Below the pieces are notes generated by a model, which worked only from the letters and a program-made list of their open reading frames with translations, had not been told where the DNA came from and searched no databases. From positions 136,128-200,127 of the forward strand of contig JAJEKB010020239.1 of assembly GCA_022393335.1 (NCBI GenBank): a stretch of DNA of 64,000 nt, given 5' to 3'. Positions within the stretch are counted from its first letter, which is position 1, and every line of letters starts with the position of its first letter. Source of the stretch: Macrotrachela quadricornifera (Eukaryota > Rotifera > Eurotatoria > Philodinida > Philodinidae). Position numbers and translations under genes: made by a program. Positions 1-12,052 of this stretch are shown here, one piece after another.

Positions 1-373
1 AAATTTTTGATTTTCAGGGGTACATCTAATTTTTTTCTCTGAAAAACTCTAATACAATTATTTCAAACATTAATAATATCTTTTTATTTTATTGTACATA
101 GGCATAGTTGTAGATGAATCACTATTCCACATAAAGACTATAGTTTTATCATGTTTTATTATGTACATATTAAACAGAGGTTCGCACAGTCATTTTAGAA
201 AAGTTTTGTCAACAAAGAGTAAACATTAAATTTATCTATGATTAACTTAGATAGAAATATTGATGTATAAGAAGAAAAACTAGCATATACTGCTAGTTCG
301 CTACCTATTATGTTCATATCAACAAATGAATTTTTGGATGATAAAGTTAACTTCACTATATTCCTTCTCTTAG
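1..373. other. 5' flank or intron of the FG-GAP gene
   Basis: AT-rich sequence with no recognisable coding segment. It probably holds an intron, or exons I cannot delimit, of the FG-GAP gene that follows, because a pyrimidine-rich acceptor (tctcttag) ends at 373. An ATG at 310 is in frame but may be fortuitous. Confidence 0.4.
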
Positions 374-1488
374 AACCATCCTGTCAGTTAACATTTCAAT
401 CATTGGTTAAATATACAGTTTACAATACGCATAAACTCTATTCGATATCATCGATTGTAGTCGGCGATTTCAACAGTGATAATCGGTTAGATATTGTTTA
501 TATAGGCGAATATGACGGTAGTGTCAATGTATTGATTGGAAATGGTGATGGAGCTTTTGCAAAACCGATAGTTTATTCGACTGGGGCGACTAGTAGACCC
601 TCAAAGGTCGTTGTTGATGATTTTAATCATGACAATCACCAAGATCTCGCTGTCGCCAACGGAAACAGTTATAGTATACGTGTATTTCTTGGCATAGGTA
701 ATGGAAATTTTCAAGAGCAAATAATAATTTCGTTAGGATTCGAAAATATTCCAGAATCAATGGTTGTTGCTGATTTAAATCATGATGATCAATCAGATTT
801 GGCTGTTATTGTCTCTAAGTCCGGTGCTTTCATGCGTATATTTGTGCTGCTAAGTAACGGTGATGGAACTTTTCGAAAACATTGGACATTTCCGATTGAC
901 TTTTATCGTGATTTGGCTGCTGCCGATTTTGATAACGATAGTGAACAAGACCTTGCCGTCGCCTACACCAATTCTTTTGCGTATGTAAAATTATTTTTTG
1001 GTAATGGTGATGGAACTTTTACTACAGAAATATTATTGTCGACTGGTCAGTATAGTATCGTCTACTCAATTGCTGTTAATGATTTCAATCATGATAATCG
1101 ATTCGATCTCGCTATCTTAGATAGAGGAACAAACAATATAGGCATAATGCTTGGAAATGGCAACAGAACTTTTCAAACACTAACACGATATTCAACTGGA
1201 GCCACTAGTTACTCAAGATCGCTAATTATCAATGATTTTAATAATGACAACCAATTAGATGTTGCTGTCGCCAATACGAACACACATAATTTAGGTATTT
1301 TTCTTGGCTTAGGTGATGGAACTTTTAAAAAACAAATGACATTTTCACCTGGAACTAACTTGTATCCAGTACTGCTCGAGGCTGGCGATTTTAATAATGA
1401 TGGAACATTAGATGTGTGTGTCACCACTTATTATCCAGACGGTCTGCAGATTCTACTAAACTCATGTGATTGTTGTGTATCTGGATAA
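374..1488 (+). CDS. FG-GAP/VCBS-repeat beta-propeller protein, 3' exon
   Basis: The exon encodes seven tandem FG-GAP/VCBS repeats of about 50 residues, each with a calcium-loop-like core (DFNxDNxxDLA) and most with a closing GNGDGTF-type motif. These fold as blades of an extracellular beta-propeller like the integrin alpha head. Bdelloid rotifers carry very many such proteins, usually secreted or surface exposed; the ligand is unknown. The frame stays open upstream to an ATG at 310, but residues 1-21 from that ATG do not resemble the family. A good acceptor at 372-373 opens a phase-1 exon beginning with a Pro-Ser-Cys segment, so I prefer a multi-exon gene whose 5' exons lie at or beyond the window edge. 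The seventh repeat ends in a short Cys-containing tail before the TAA. No frameshift is seen. Confidence 0.85.
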
Positions 1489-1659
1489 ATGAATCTTTTT
1501 TTCTTACCTTTCTATTGGAGAACTACAAAATTCTATGACATTTTACTCTTCTAGCTTCGCTTCAAACAAAACTGCAGAAAATATTTAAAACATTATCATT
1601 CTTTGTCTCCTATATAAATCTTTAGCAACTACTAAATGATTTCAATGTAAGAGTGATGA

Positions 1660-2400
1660 AATCAGAGATGAGCAAGTCAATGATTTTTTGGTTCAAGTTA
1701 AGTTCAAGTTATTGTTGGAAAATTTCATGTCAAGTCGAGTCAAGTTCCGATCGATTTTTGAAAATTTCAAGTATAGTCGGAGATTGGACGAGTACAAAGT
1801 ACTCGTCGTAAAAATATTTTATTTGTACTTTGTGACAAATACCTGGTGCTTGTACTTGTATTTCAAAACATACTTTTGCGTTTGTATGTAAATTTCATAT
1901 GTTGTCTTTCAGAAAAATGATTTCAAATTAAGGACAAAACAGGTTAAAATAATAGGTAGATTAGAACGCATGTGACTCGGTGTAAGGATCAGTCTTATAC
2001 TTCAGAGGATATGCGCATCGTTTGCAATAGGAAAATATCAATGAAGTGAAAATAATAAGTCTTTCTAGTATTCTGAGTGACTGACAACATTTCAGCAAAG
2101 ATAAAGGACACATTAGTTATCATTATTGACGTTGTTTCGCGATAAATGGTTAAGTATCAAGTGCTTTTTCTAAAAGTGCAAGTACAAGTATTAAGTATTT
2201 TTCAGAAAGTAAAAGTACCAAGTACACCTATGATTACTTGTACCTGTACTTTTTACTTGAAAATGTATTAAAAATACAAATAAAATTACTTGCGCCCTAG
2301 TCGTGAGTCGAGTCAAGCCAAGTCATACTTACGGGATTCTCAAGTCGAGTCATTTTTGACTTGAAATAAATCAAATCAATTTCAAAAGAATTTAGATCAG
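1660..2400. repeat. Degenerate CAAGTC / AAGTAC-rich repeat
   Basis: This stretch is dominated by short words such as AAGTC, CAAGT, AAGTAC and their complements. The two ends are rich in tcaagtcgagtca, the centre in gtacttgtac. The complementary words make it an imperfect low-complexity palindrome, most likely a decayed foldback element or minisatellite. The short open frame at 1688-1891 lies inside it and has no family resemblance. Confidence 0.5.
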
Positions 2401-2553
2401 TTTTCTATTTATTTTTATCAAGTTTTATTTATCTATGAGATGATTAGCATGTAATGCTATCCTGCTGTTTAATAAAGAGGGATCAATTTCGAACACGATT
2501 ATAAATAAAAGAGAAACATTACTAACAATGGAGATGTTCGAACTGTAAGCTAA

Positions 2554-3355
2554 CCCATTCACCACGATGAGACCCAATGGTGGGTCTCACATTTCTTTTG
2601 CAAGAAACTCTACAGAGAAACATTTCTTTTTTTAGTGAGAGGTCACTCATTAAATGTCGTTAGTTTTGCCTTTAATACTGTTTAATCATTTATTGGAAAT
2701 TGCAATGCTTATGACAAAAACAATCAAGACAAAACAACTGATCACAATCAGAACAAAAAGTTTTTACTTTCTTTGCAGCTACATGATCGACTTTTCTTGA
2801 TTGTTGTTGATTGATTTTGTCGTAGAAGTCAGTACAACATCGTCGGACATCGTACATAGATCCTTCTTTTTCTTCGAGTTTGTGATCATCAAGTTTGCAC
2901 TTCGTTTAGCCTATTAATTTTTGTGTTGTAACTGATTTCAGCCTCATAAATGGTATGCTAAGCAGTAAAGATCCCACAAGACTTTCACAAAACTACAGAA
3001 TGGTCATTTTGCTGGTTGTGTAGTTTCTCTTATATATGAAATAGCTGTTTACCAGTGTCCTCCTAAGAGCCAAATTCAATTACTACCCTTCGATACCAAT
3101 TTATTGACAGTCTGAGGCATGTGTGACATTTGATTCCATCTTATGAACCGTCATTTCTTCGTCGAGAATTTCAGATTTAAGATATATTCTATCAAAAAAA
3201 TCATCATTCAAAGAGCTCACTTCAATTAATGAGCTAACACTTTCTTCTAACGGTATGTGAACTATTTCGAAATTTCGATCGATTCTATATACAAAAACAT
3301 AGAGACAAGAACAAACTTGAAAAAACTGGAATGTTGGTCTGACTCGCCATGTGAT
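2554..3355 (-). pseudogene. piggyBac relic, internally deleted
   Basis: Read on the minus strand, 3240-3110 translates to a segment matching the acidic N-terminus of the piggyBac transposase at 19996 (EVSSLNDDF-like). Positions 3056-2920 match its NSYLIYKENY-type region, and 2915-2700 match the C-terminal Cys-rich finger (KLEEKEGS, then KTFCSDCDQLFCLDCF). The DDE core is missing, so the two ends are fused by a deletion of roughly 1 kb. The terminus at 2554-2568 resembles the 15-bp inverted repeat of the full copy and is preceded by CTAA, a likely decayed TTAA. A gagaccc/gggtctc subterminal palindrome follows, as in the full copy. The opposite end near 3342-3358 is only a weak match. Confidence 0.8.
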
Positions 3356-3526
3356 TAGAGACCTGCAGGTTGAGCAATTTTCACAACCTGTAACCAGCCC
3401 TTCTCAGATTTTGGTAATCTGCAACCTGCCCTGCCCTGTAAAATTTTCGTAACCTTTAACCTGCCTTGCCCTGTATTTGTTGACATTATAGGAAAATCTG
3501 AACTTTCATGTAAATTTTTTATGTAT

Positions 3527-3626
3527 TAGGTTGAGGAAAAAGTTCGTGCGTTCAAAAATTATGTGATCAGGGATACCACGAAGGAAATTTAAAATAACAC
3601 GGCGCACGAACTTTATCCTCAACCTA
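3527..3626. mobile_element. ~100-bp mariner-type MITE
   Basis: Inverted repeats of about 24 bp (TAGGTTGAGGAAAAAGTTCG and its near-perfect complement at the right end) enclose about 50 bp of filler and are bounded by TA, the target duplication of Tc1/mariner elements. There is no coding content. Confidence 0.7.
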
Positions 3627-3688
3627 GTAATTTCATTCAATTTATTTCAAACCATAAAGTAAACACAAACAATATTACATATCTCGAA

Positions 3689-3845
3689 AATTACGAACCA
3701 TTAACATATCGTCTACAATATCTGGATTTAATGATTGTCTTCGTTTTTCTAAAGTTCGACTAGATGAACTGAAGACACGTTCCGATGTTGCTGACCTTGC
3801 AGGAACTCCAAATAACGATTTTGTTAATACAGCAAGTTGTGGGAA
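3689..3845 (-). pseudogene. hAT transposase C-terminal dimerisation fragment
   Basis: The minus-strand translation gives about 52 residues with the signature of the hAT C-terminal dimerisation domain: FGVPARSATSERVFSSSSR, then EKRRQSLNPDIVDDM. In this family the segment closes the RNase-H-like catalytic fold and mediates dimerisation. Everything upstream of it is missing, cut off by the foldback element that begins near 3850-3945. Short words aacctgccctgccctg at 3420-3475 resemble hAT terminal repeats and may be the 3' end of the same element. Confidence 0.75.
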
Positions 3846-3944
3846 TATTACAGAGTGTTTGTTTCACCATTTTACATGGGGCACTACAAAAGTTTTTTCG
3901 CCCGGCTCTTCTAAAAACCTCAGTTTGTATTTAAGTATTCCGTT

Positions 3945-5165
3945 ATGATGCTTAGACATATTTAGGAATATGTGCAAAATTTCAGACTTCTAAGTCCTGT
4001 ACTTCGCTGTGAACCGTCATTTCTTTTATAGTAAGTGCACGCAGCCTGCTAACAAAGTACTCTTCATAAATAGTAGAACTTTGCTTGTCATTTTTTGATT
4101 CCTAAATATGTTTTATTAAAATATCGAAATATAGCAGAAGATGCAGCGTGAAAAACTCTATAGTTTACATAGGACAACTAATACTACCGTTGAATTTTCT
4201 GTTTTAAAAAATTGATAAACTTCTGAACAATCAATTTTCGAAGCGAGAAAAACAATTTTTTTTATAACAGACGAATTCGTTTTTTTCTTATTTCATCTTT
4301 GAGTTGCCTGATATTCTCCATTAAACTAAAAACAAAACATATCATACGATGCAGCGTAACAAGCTCTACAAATTACAAAAGACAACTTATTCAACAGTCG
4401 CATTTATTTATTTTGAAAATCGACAAAATTCTGAACGATCGAAACACGATGCTGCAAAAACCATATTTTTTTTCATATGCGACGAATATGTTTTTTTCTT
4501 ATTTATCACATGCTACGTTTTATTTAACAAAACAAAATACACCACAAGATGCAGAGTGAAAAACTCTACAATTTACAAAAGACACATTATATTATATATG
4601 AGACTTTTGATATTACGAAAAAACAAAACTGTAAGGGAGGAATTTTCTAAGATGCAAAAATTTTACACAAAGGAAGATGCTGGTTTTTGGTATTTCATCC
4701 TTTTATCACTCAATACGTTTTTATAAAAACAAATCAAATATGTGGCAAGATACAGCGTGAAAAACTGTACAATTTGCAAACAACGGTTTTATTTTAATTG
4801 TTCCATTTTCATTTTGAAAATAAAATAAAAATTCTCTGTAGTACTCATCGCAGCGTCGAGAATTGGTCACTCAGAATGCTGTTTATTTTGAAAGAAAAAG
4901 TCTCCCATTCACTTAAGCTTTATATTGTGGATTGTAGAGCTTTTCACGCTGCATCTTTTGGTATATTTTGTTTTTATTTTCGTAAAATGCTTTTAAGGAT
5001 TAAAATATGAAATTCAAAATTGTGTCATCTATTATAAAGCATTCATTATGTAGCGTATAGAAATGGCATGGTACTCATTTAAAAGAAATGGTTGATTACG
5101 GCAAAGTACAAGACTTAGAAGTTTGAAATTTGGCACATATTCCTAAGTATGTTGTTATATCCCGA
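3945..5165. mobile_element. Foldback element with internal ~205-bp tandem units
   Basis: The outer arms are inverted: 3945-4040 (ttaggaatatgtgcaaaatt, then acttctaagtc) pairs with 5060-5165. Inside are about four direct units spaced about 200 bp (near 4137, 4348, 4550 and 4748), each starting with a gatgcagcgtgaaaaactc-like word and a tctacaatttacaaaagac-like word. A final inverted copy sits at 4928-4975. Open frames in this span (4299-5010) follow the repeat units and match no known family, so I do not call them genes. A related element lies at 58245-58775. Confidence 0.65.
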
Positions 5166-5337
5166 CCTCTATATGATATATGTTTATATTTTCTTTTGTA
5201 GTATTATTGTTCTTCTTTCTTTTTTGTTGTCCTCGTGTTATATAATGATGAAAAGTAAAATAAACTCAGTTAGTTATATCTAACTAAAATGAACTTATCG
5301 TCTTTTTAATCTAAGTGTAAATTTAGATATTAACAAA

Positions 5338-5583
5338 AACACAGTGTTGTTCGGGCCAATTATGGGATTTGTAGGATCTATCTTTCATATGGCCCCAACA
5401 ATATCATGTTTTGTCCTTATAATAGTAGAGTGAAGTTTTCTAGTGCCTAATAGAAAACACCGTCTCCATGAGCTACAGGAAAATTTTTTTCTACTATTAT
5501 AAGGGTGGAATAGTGGGTTATTCGGGTCATATGAAAGATAGATCCTACAAACCCCATAATTGGTCCGAACAACACTGTGTTTT
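5338..5583. mobile_element. Palindromic MITE, 246 bp
   Basis: Nearly perfect inverted arms of about 58 bp (starting aacacagtgttgttcggg at the left and its complement at the right) flank about 130 bp. The centre repeats a word like tactattataagg. There is no coding content; the superfamily cannot be told from the ends. Confidence 0.7.
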
Positions 5584-7126
5584 GTTCTTACAATAGTGGA
5601 GAAAACCTTTTCGGATTTCTTTTTATACCTAAATTTCACATACCTTGATATTCATGGATCTCTGTCCAGGCACGCCATCAGCACATCATATTTTAAATTT
5701 GTTAGTTTCTCAGTGAAAGTGATCATTTGACCCGAATAAGGTTAGTCAAGTCGCTTATCAATACAAACCGTTCCATTCTCAATGCATAGAGAGATTGTTA
5801 CTCTACAAGACTATATATTTTGTCTTGCTTCATTATTTCTCCAAGTTAAACTGTAATCATGTGAACTTCGAAAAGTTAGGAAGGGCCAAAAGTTGGCTAC
5901 TATGAAATCCCTTAAGACTCCCCCCCCCCCTTCCAAAATCGATTTTCGTTATAGTGCATCGGATTTTCACAAAACTTTGTAGGAATGTTTAGCCCATGGT
6001 TTTACATTTATAAAAAAAATTTTCAAGGCGCTGACCCTTACTGTTCGGAAGATATTGAGGAATCAAGGGGCAAAATAGGGCTTTCACGGGAACAGGAAAT
6101 TTTTCAATACACATCGAGCTACAGCGTCCAACTTGGTCTGATTTGAAAGAGAAATTCTTGCTGCTTCGGATAGCAGAACGGGCATTTTTAATAACTTTAT
6201 TTTGTTCCATTTTGCGACTCTCGAAATCTTGAAGTTCTGAAAATCCTAGTCATGGTTTTTTTTTTGGAAGATCGTTGGTTTATTCAATATTATGGGTGAA
6301 ATAAAAATCCCATCTCCCTCGTCTAAAAGAGGATTCATTAGTCTAGCGAATAAAAGAAACCGCAATTCGATGGAACGAACCTTAATGAAAAAAATTTGTT
6401 CGGAGTTTTTCATCATATTATCGACCTATTGTTGAACATTAGCAACGCATATGGCGGTATCGTATATCCATAGCTAGAACTAATCAAGATAGATAGGTCT
6501 ACACCTCTAACGTCACATGCAGCTAACAGATTGTGGCAATATCTATGATTTATTTCGATTTTTATCTAATGTTCTCTATGAATGGTACTATAGGAAATTT
6601 GAGAAACTTTAAATAGTTCTCTTGAAAACCTTTCGAAATTGATAGGTAAAACGAGTTTTTGGAGGGGGGAGGGAAGCCTTAAAGAAAAGTCGTTTCTTTT
6701 TTGTTTCAGTTTCATTTAGTCCACATACAATATCTTCCACAAAAACACTGAAAGATGATTAATAGTATCAATTAATAGTCTAGATTAGTTGAGTTCGAAG
6801 TTTATATGACATGGCACGGATCATCCTTTTAGTAATTATATAAACATTTCAATGGTCAGAAGAACCGTATTCTCTCCAATTAAACTTTTTCTACTCAACT
6901 GACTTTAACCATTTGACTACGCGAGTATCATAGATGATATCTGATTGTTAGGAGTAACATCAGTCCAGCTAACTAGACAGTCTATCATCATCTTTCCTTC
7001 TCTGGTCGTAATATAGATATAGCTGTATGTGTCTTTTGTTAGATATGTATGTCAGATATGCTTTAACGTGTGAAACATTTTTAGTAAAAATGTATTCGGA
7101 AAATTTCAGAAGTGTCAAACTTGAGA
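5584..7126. other. Gene-free AT-rich stretch
   Basis: No splice-compatible coding segment, transposase fragment or strong inverted repeat was seen. It contains homopolymer runs (a C-run near 5920, T-runs) and short chance frames only. Confidence 0.5.
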
Positions 7127-7345
7127 GTTGAATTCAAGTATTCAACTATTCAAATTTTCAACCATTCACCTAGAGCTGTGTGGTACGCCCTCCGGTGGGA
7201 TTTCACCCTCACTCTCAGCTGCCTTTATGAGGCTCTGCATCCCCGCCCCTCCCCTCTTCCTATTCAGATGCTTTAATAGTTGAATAGTTGAATACTTGAT
7301 TACTTGATTACTTGAATATATGAATAACTGAATACTTGAATTCAA
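7127..7345. repeat. Inverted repeat with attcaactattca arms and a GC-rich centre
   Basis: The left arm (gaattcaagtattcaact) and right arm (agttgaatacttg, then cttgaattcaagt) are complementary and enclose a C-rich centre of about 90 bp around 7190-7260. The same arm vocabulary recurs at 22630-22690, 24000-24070 and 62799-63060, so this is one family of small foldback elements. Confidence 0.55.
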
Positions 7346-8428
7346 GTTTCAAGTATTACATATATGAAGATTGTCATTTTAAGTATTGATTTGCATAGAC
7401 CCAAATGAGGGTATTGTGTATTAAAATTGTTTTTTCAAGGTCATTATGAAAGACTTTAAAGTGAAGCTGAAATAATTTACTGATAAAATTCACATGTTTT
7501 GAAAAATAATGTTTTTTGCTTGCATATTCTTACAAAGTGGTCTCCTCTGTAAGTAAATACCAAAATGAATATGAAACTGGGTTTTTTTTCATCGTTGTTT
7601 TTATTATTATTGGACGTAAAAGAAAAAAAATAAATTAAATGTTTTCCTTGTTTTTTTGATCAATATTTAAAAATAGCGCTTGAAGGGAATATTTATTTCA
7701 GTGAAGCTGTACAAGACAAGCCTATATAAGATTAAGTTGAGTGAAAAACAGTTTAAATTCGTAAACACGTAGAGATCACAACAAACGAACACGATTGATT
7801 TACTTCTAATGTTTATGCTATATATTCTGTTTCTAGCAAGGTGAATGACTAATGTGTTTAAGTAGGATTGAGCTATAGTAAGCTGTCAAAAGGCAGTAAA
7901 ACATGTTTTGATTAGTAGATCCATAAGTTACTGATATACTTTGAGGAAGATCTCTCACAATGGGTTTTATGCGATGATTTTTTTATTAGAATATATAAAA
8001 TTTAATTCTCATTCGAATGTACTATATCTGATTAGAAGGTAAAATTCATCTAACGATTTTAGAAGAAAATTATTCTTCAACAGTAACATTCTCGAAATCC
8101 TTTTTTCATTATTGGTTTTAACTCTCATCACTTGATCCATTAGTCCATTTTGGCTAACTTCGTTACTAGAGCAATGCTCTTTTAAAAGATGCCTAAACTT
8201 TCTCAATTCATCTATTGTCCGAGTTTTTGTACGAGATATCGATAGTAAGAAATGCATTTACTATTGATATGATGAACGAAATGACTATTTCTTAGAAGCA
8301 GTATATCACTAGAAAATTTATTTAATTCACTTTGTAGTCTATGCCATGATCTATCTCAGAGTTAAGATAAGATGCTGCATTGCTTTAAAAAAAAAAGTTT
8401 CTATTTTCTGATCCATACGACGTCATAG
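7346..8428. other. Gene-free or intronic stretch upstream of the WD40 gene
   Basis: No coding segment is recognised. It must hold the upstream intron of the next gene, and perhaps a first exon with start codon and signal peptide that I cannot delimit. A minus-strand open frame at 8009-8257 has no family resemblance and was not called. Confidence 0.4.
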
Positions 8429-11400
8429 GTCAATCAACAACATCATCGTCCAATTTAGCCTTGGCGACATGCAATTCAACTCTTTGTAAATCGTCATCTT
8501 TACCTTGTTCTTCGAATCTCGATTGTGAATGTTTTTCATTGACTAAAACTGTTAATGGAACTGTCTCGAGCATTTGTGCTGTTGCCGATCTTTCCTGCAC
8601 TTCAATGGCTCAATGTAATTCAGACAATATTACATGTTCAATCGCAGAAACAATTTGTGTTAACAATACACGATGTCAACAACCTGTTTGTTATCCAATG
8701 GCACTGGCTCATATTCAAATATGTCCTCCATGTATGTAAGAATCCAACTATTACACCACATAGATGAACTTTTATTTTAAACATAACTGTTTTTTATCTT
8801 AGATCGAATAATAACTCTGTCTTCAACAGTTACAAGTAAGGCTCATTTTATTCTTTTACATAATGTCTACTATAGGAGCGTACACAGGGGGTGCAGGTGA
8901 TGCCATACATCCGCTCGATCAAAAAATATCTGGAAGGAGATACCAATAAGAAATGTTTCGCGAAACAAAAACTGATTTTCTTGCTGATATGCACTACCCT
9001 TAAAAAATCGAGCACCTCCCGCATAAAATTACATTCATTTTTCTAAATAAAGTTCTTGTATTTATTTATAATCAGTGTGTAATTCTTTTAGCGTCAACAA
9101 CAAGAGCTGCAAATACAACAGCTGCTCGAAGTAAAGATATTTGCTTGGTATTATTGTAGAGTGACGTGTTTTTTTACTGTCACCTTTTTAGTTACAACGA
9201 CTACATCGACAACGAGAGGTTAATAATGCTATCTTTTTTTTAAAAGAACTATAATATCTCTATTTTGATTCATTTTAGCTATAACTTCGACGACTTCTAC
9301 TAGAGTAACAACACCAACTACGACCAGTATGTAAAATTTCTTTAAAATGTTTATAAAACTGTGCTTCTTTCCTTGAGCTCGTCGCGCTAGTACTACAGTG
9401 ACAACTAGTCGAACAAGTGAGTAAAAACCGTCATCGTAAGCTTTACTACTTCGATCTTTCTTTGGTTTACATATTTGTAGCTACTGTGCAGCGTAGTACC
9501 ACTAGATCTACCACTAGGCTAACGACAACATCGTCGAGAATTACGACCAGAGGTAAGTTCTACGTTTATCCGCTCTCATGACTGTTATCATTTGTGAGCA
9601 TTCTCTCTGTTTGGATGTCCTTCTGATATATTGTGTCATATAAGTTCCTAGTAGTTCAAAGTTCTGGCCGACCTTCAATTTGAACTTTGCTTCTGCATAT
9701 TTGAATGGAGCTTATCGATGCCATTATGAATCTCATCTTTCGAACCTTTGTAGTGTTTATTTATATCAGAAAAACTTGAAAAGTCATTCACTTTTACGAA
9801 AACCTTGAGAGTGATTTCTCAAAGTTTCATAGAGCTGTGTAAAAGTGCGTTTGGTCTTCCTACTAAAAATGGTACCTACAAAGAGTAGACGAAACCCGAC
9901 CCCAGATTATCGGCTTCGTAGGTAAAAATACGTCGAAATACTTGCTTCTCAATCCATCAAAAAGACATATTTGTACAAACGTCAAAGTTTTTCTCCGCCT
10001 TCGATGGCAGCTGCTAACATTTTGCTAATGAAACCGATGTAGAAAACGTTTTTGCCGAAAAAATTGAATTTTATATAATAAATCTGAAAATGTACACCGA
10101 TAATGATTTGAATGAGATCAGCCGGGCACTGTTCGAAATTTTCTTCGCCTTTAGAGACTAATTTCAGATGTCTATCCAAAATTTTCAACACGCTAAACAA
10201 ACTCACAATGTAATTCCTTTTTTTATGAGCACTGCTGCTTTGGCATTATTAAAAAAAGGTTCTGGTACGTGATACTGTTCTGTCAAATTTCTGTTTGTTT
10301 TTCAGAGCAGTCCGACTGGATTCAGTCCTTTAGTTCTGAGCTGAAACTAGTTCATCTCTATTCCAATTCAAACAATAGAAAAAAAATCTTTTTTATAGGC
10401 TAGTTTGTCGAATGGACTTTGCTCTACAAAATGTTCAATTTATTACTCTCGTTTTATGTTTTCTGAACTATAGGAAAAGTGTTTTTTTTTCTATTCTCTA
10501 GTTCCTTCTTCACTATTTATCGATTATTTTGCAAGTGCTGCTGCTGATAGTTCTATAAATGTATGGAATCTAAACAATGGTTCACTGATTTATAATCTAA
10601 CTGGTCATAAAACCCAAATTCAACAAATGCGTAAATTAAATAATAACAGTTTATTAAGTGGTAGTAATGATGGTGTATTTAAAATATGGAATATGAATGA
10701 TGGCTCTTTTATTCGCACATTAAATTGCTCAAGAAATTATCCCAATGTAAAATTTGCATTATTACCAAACGGTTACATTGTTGGTAAATGTGGATATAAT
10801 ATGTTAAACGTTTGGAATTCATCCGATGGAAAACTTATAAACAACATTAGTACAGACTTTTCTTATGATACTTTACCATTGATAGCATTAAGTAATGGCT
10901 ATATAGCAACTGGCAGTTGGGGTGCCCAGATTCAAATATTGAATCCAATTACTGGTTCATTCATAACTGAATCATCGGTGATTGTTACCTCTCTCGCTTT
11001 GATAGAATTAACTAATGGTAACATAGCGAGTGGTGGTTGGGATAATACAATAACAATATTTGATACAACTACTGGCAATCTTGTTTTTAATTTAGTTGGT
11101 CATAGAGGTGCTGTAAATTGCTTTGAATTATTAAGTAATGGATATTTAGCAAGTACATCTAGTTATATAGATTACAGTAGCGCATATTATAATGCTGATA
11201 GAAGAATATTAATATGGAATCCAAATGATGGATCACTTGTTCAAACATTAACAGAGCATACAGGTTTTGTCACATGTTTAAAACTATTAAATAATGGTTA
11301 TTTGGCTAGTGGCGATAGTGATAACATAATAAAAATATGGAATCCAAATAATGGCTCTTTAATACGTACATTAACAGGACATACTAGTCCTATTTTCGAA

Positions 11401-11556
11401 CTTTTATTACTAAGTAATGGTAATTTAGCAAGTGTTTCTCTTGATAAAACGATAAAAGTATGGAATATAACTACTGGCAGTCTTATTTACACAGTAAACG
11501 GAAATTTATACTCTGCCTCTAACGCAAATCCATACAATTATAAACTATTAATTTAA
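8429..11556 (+). CDS. Cys-rich / Thr-Ser linker / WD40 propeller protein, 8 exons visible
   Basis: My exon model is 8429-8731, 8803-8835, 9092-9130, 9192-9218, 9279-9326, 9378-9416, 9481-9552 and 10502-11556. Every intron is phase 1 with GT/AG ends. The first exon encodes about 100 residues with some 14 cysteines, likely a disulphide-rich extracellular domain. The six short exons encode a Thr/Ser/Arg-rich, mucin-like linker. The last exon (about 350 residues) carries about eight WD40 blades, with WN..NGSLI..LTGH repeated, and ends in TAA. WD40 propellers are usually intracellular, but this layout of a Cys-rich domain plus an STT linker suggests a secreted or membrane-tethered propeller. The 5' end is missing: the acceptor at 8427-8428 implies an upstream exon. 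The intron 9553-10501 is the longest. The exon borders are by eye, but their consistent phase makes them credible. Confidence 0.8.
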
Positions 11557-12052
11557 TTAATTAATCTTTGGATTCGAATTTCGTATTCTAAAAACAATTT
11601 CATTTTATTTGATTATATTTCACTTTCAGTTATTCTATCTTTTATTCTAGTTAGTTTTCACTTTTCTGTGTATCGGAGAATTATATTAAACTCAAGAATA
11701 AACTATGACTATCGTTTCAGATTTTCTCGACGGTTAATCTTCAAGTAGCTTTTCAAATCGATCTATCCTTTGAACCAAAAATAAATCAATTCTCTAGTTC
11801 CAACTTTTACTTTTCAGTAATCGACTTTTGTCGAAAATGAGGGTGAGGATGTAAAATAACTACCACAATACTTAAAAATATTTCACAGTTTCAGATATTT
11901 TATTATCAATTGACAAGGTATTAGTACAATAGTTTAAAACGAAAAAATCAATAGAAAATAGTAAAAATCTATTCGCAAGGAATAAAATCACTACATAGCA
12001 CTGTAGAGTCCGAAATGATTTTCTCAAAAATTTAAATTTAAAAGAAATTGTA
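11557..12052. other. 3' flank of the WD40 gene, no gene seen
   Basis: AT-rich intergenic sequence with no coding match. An attaaa/aataaa-type word near 11685-11700 could serve polyadenylation. Confidence 0.35.

Noticed and set aside
8009..8257. 82-codon minus-strand open frame
   Set aside because: No family resemblance, no splice context, and it lies in what should be an intron or flank of the WD40 gene.
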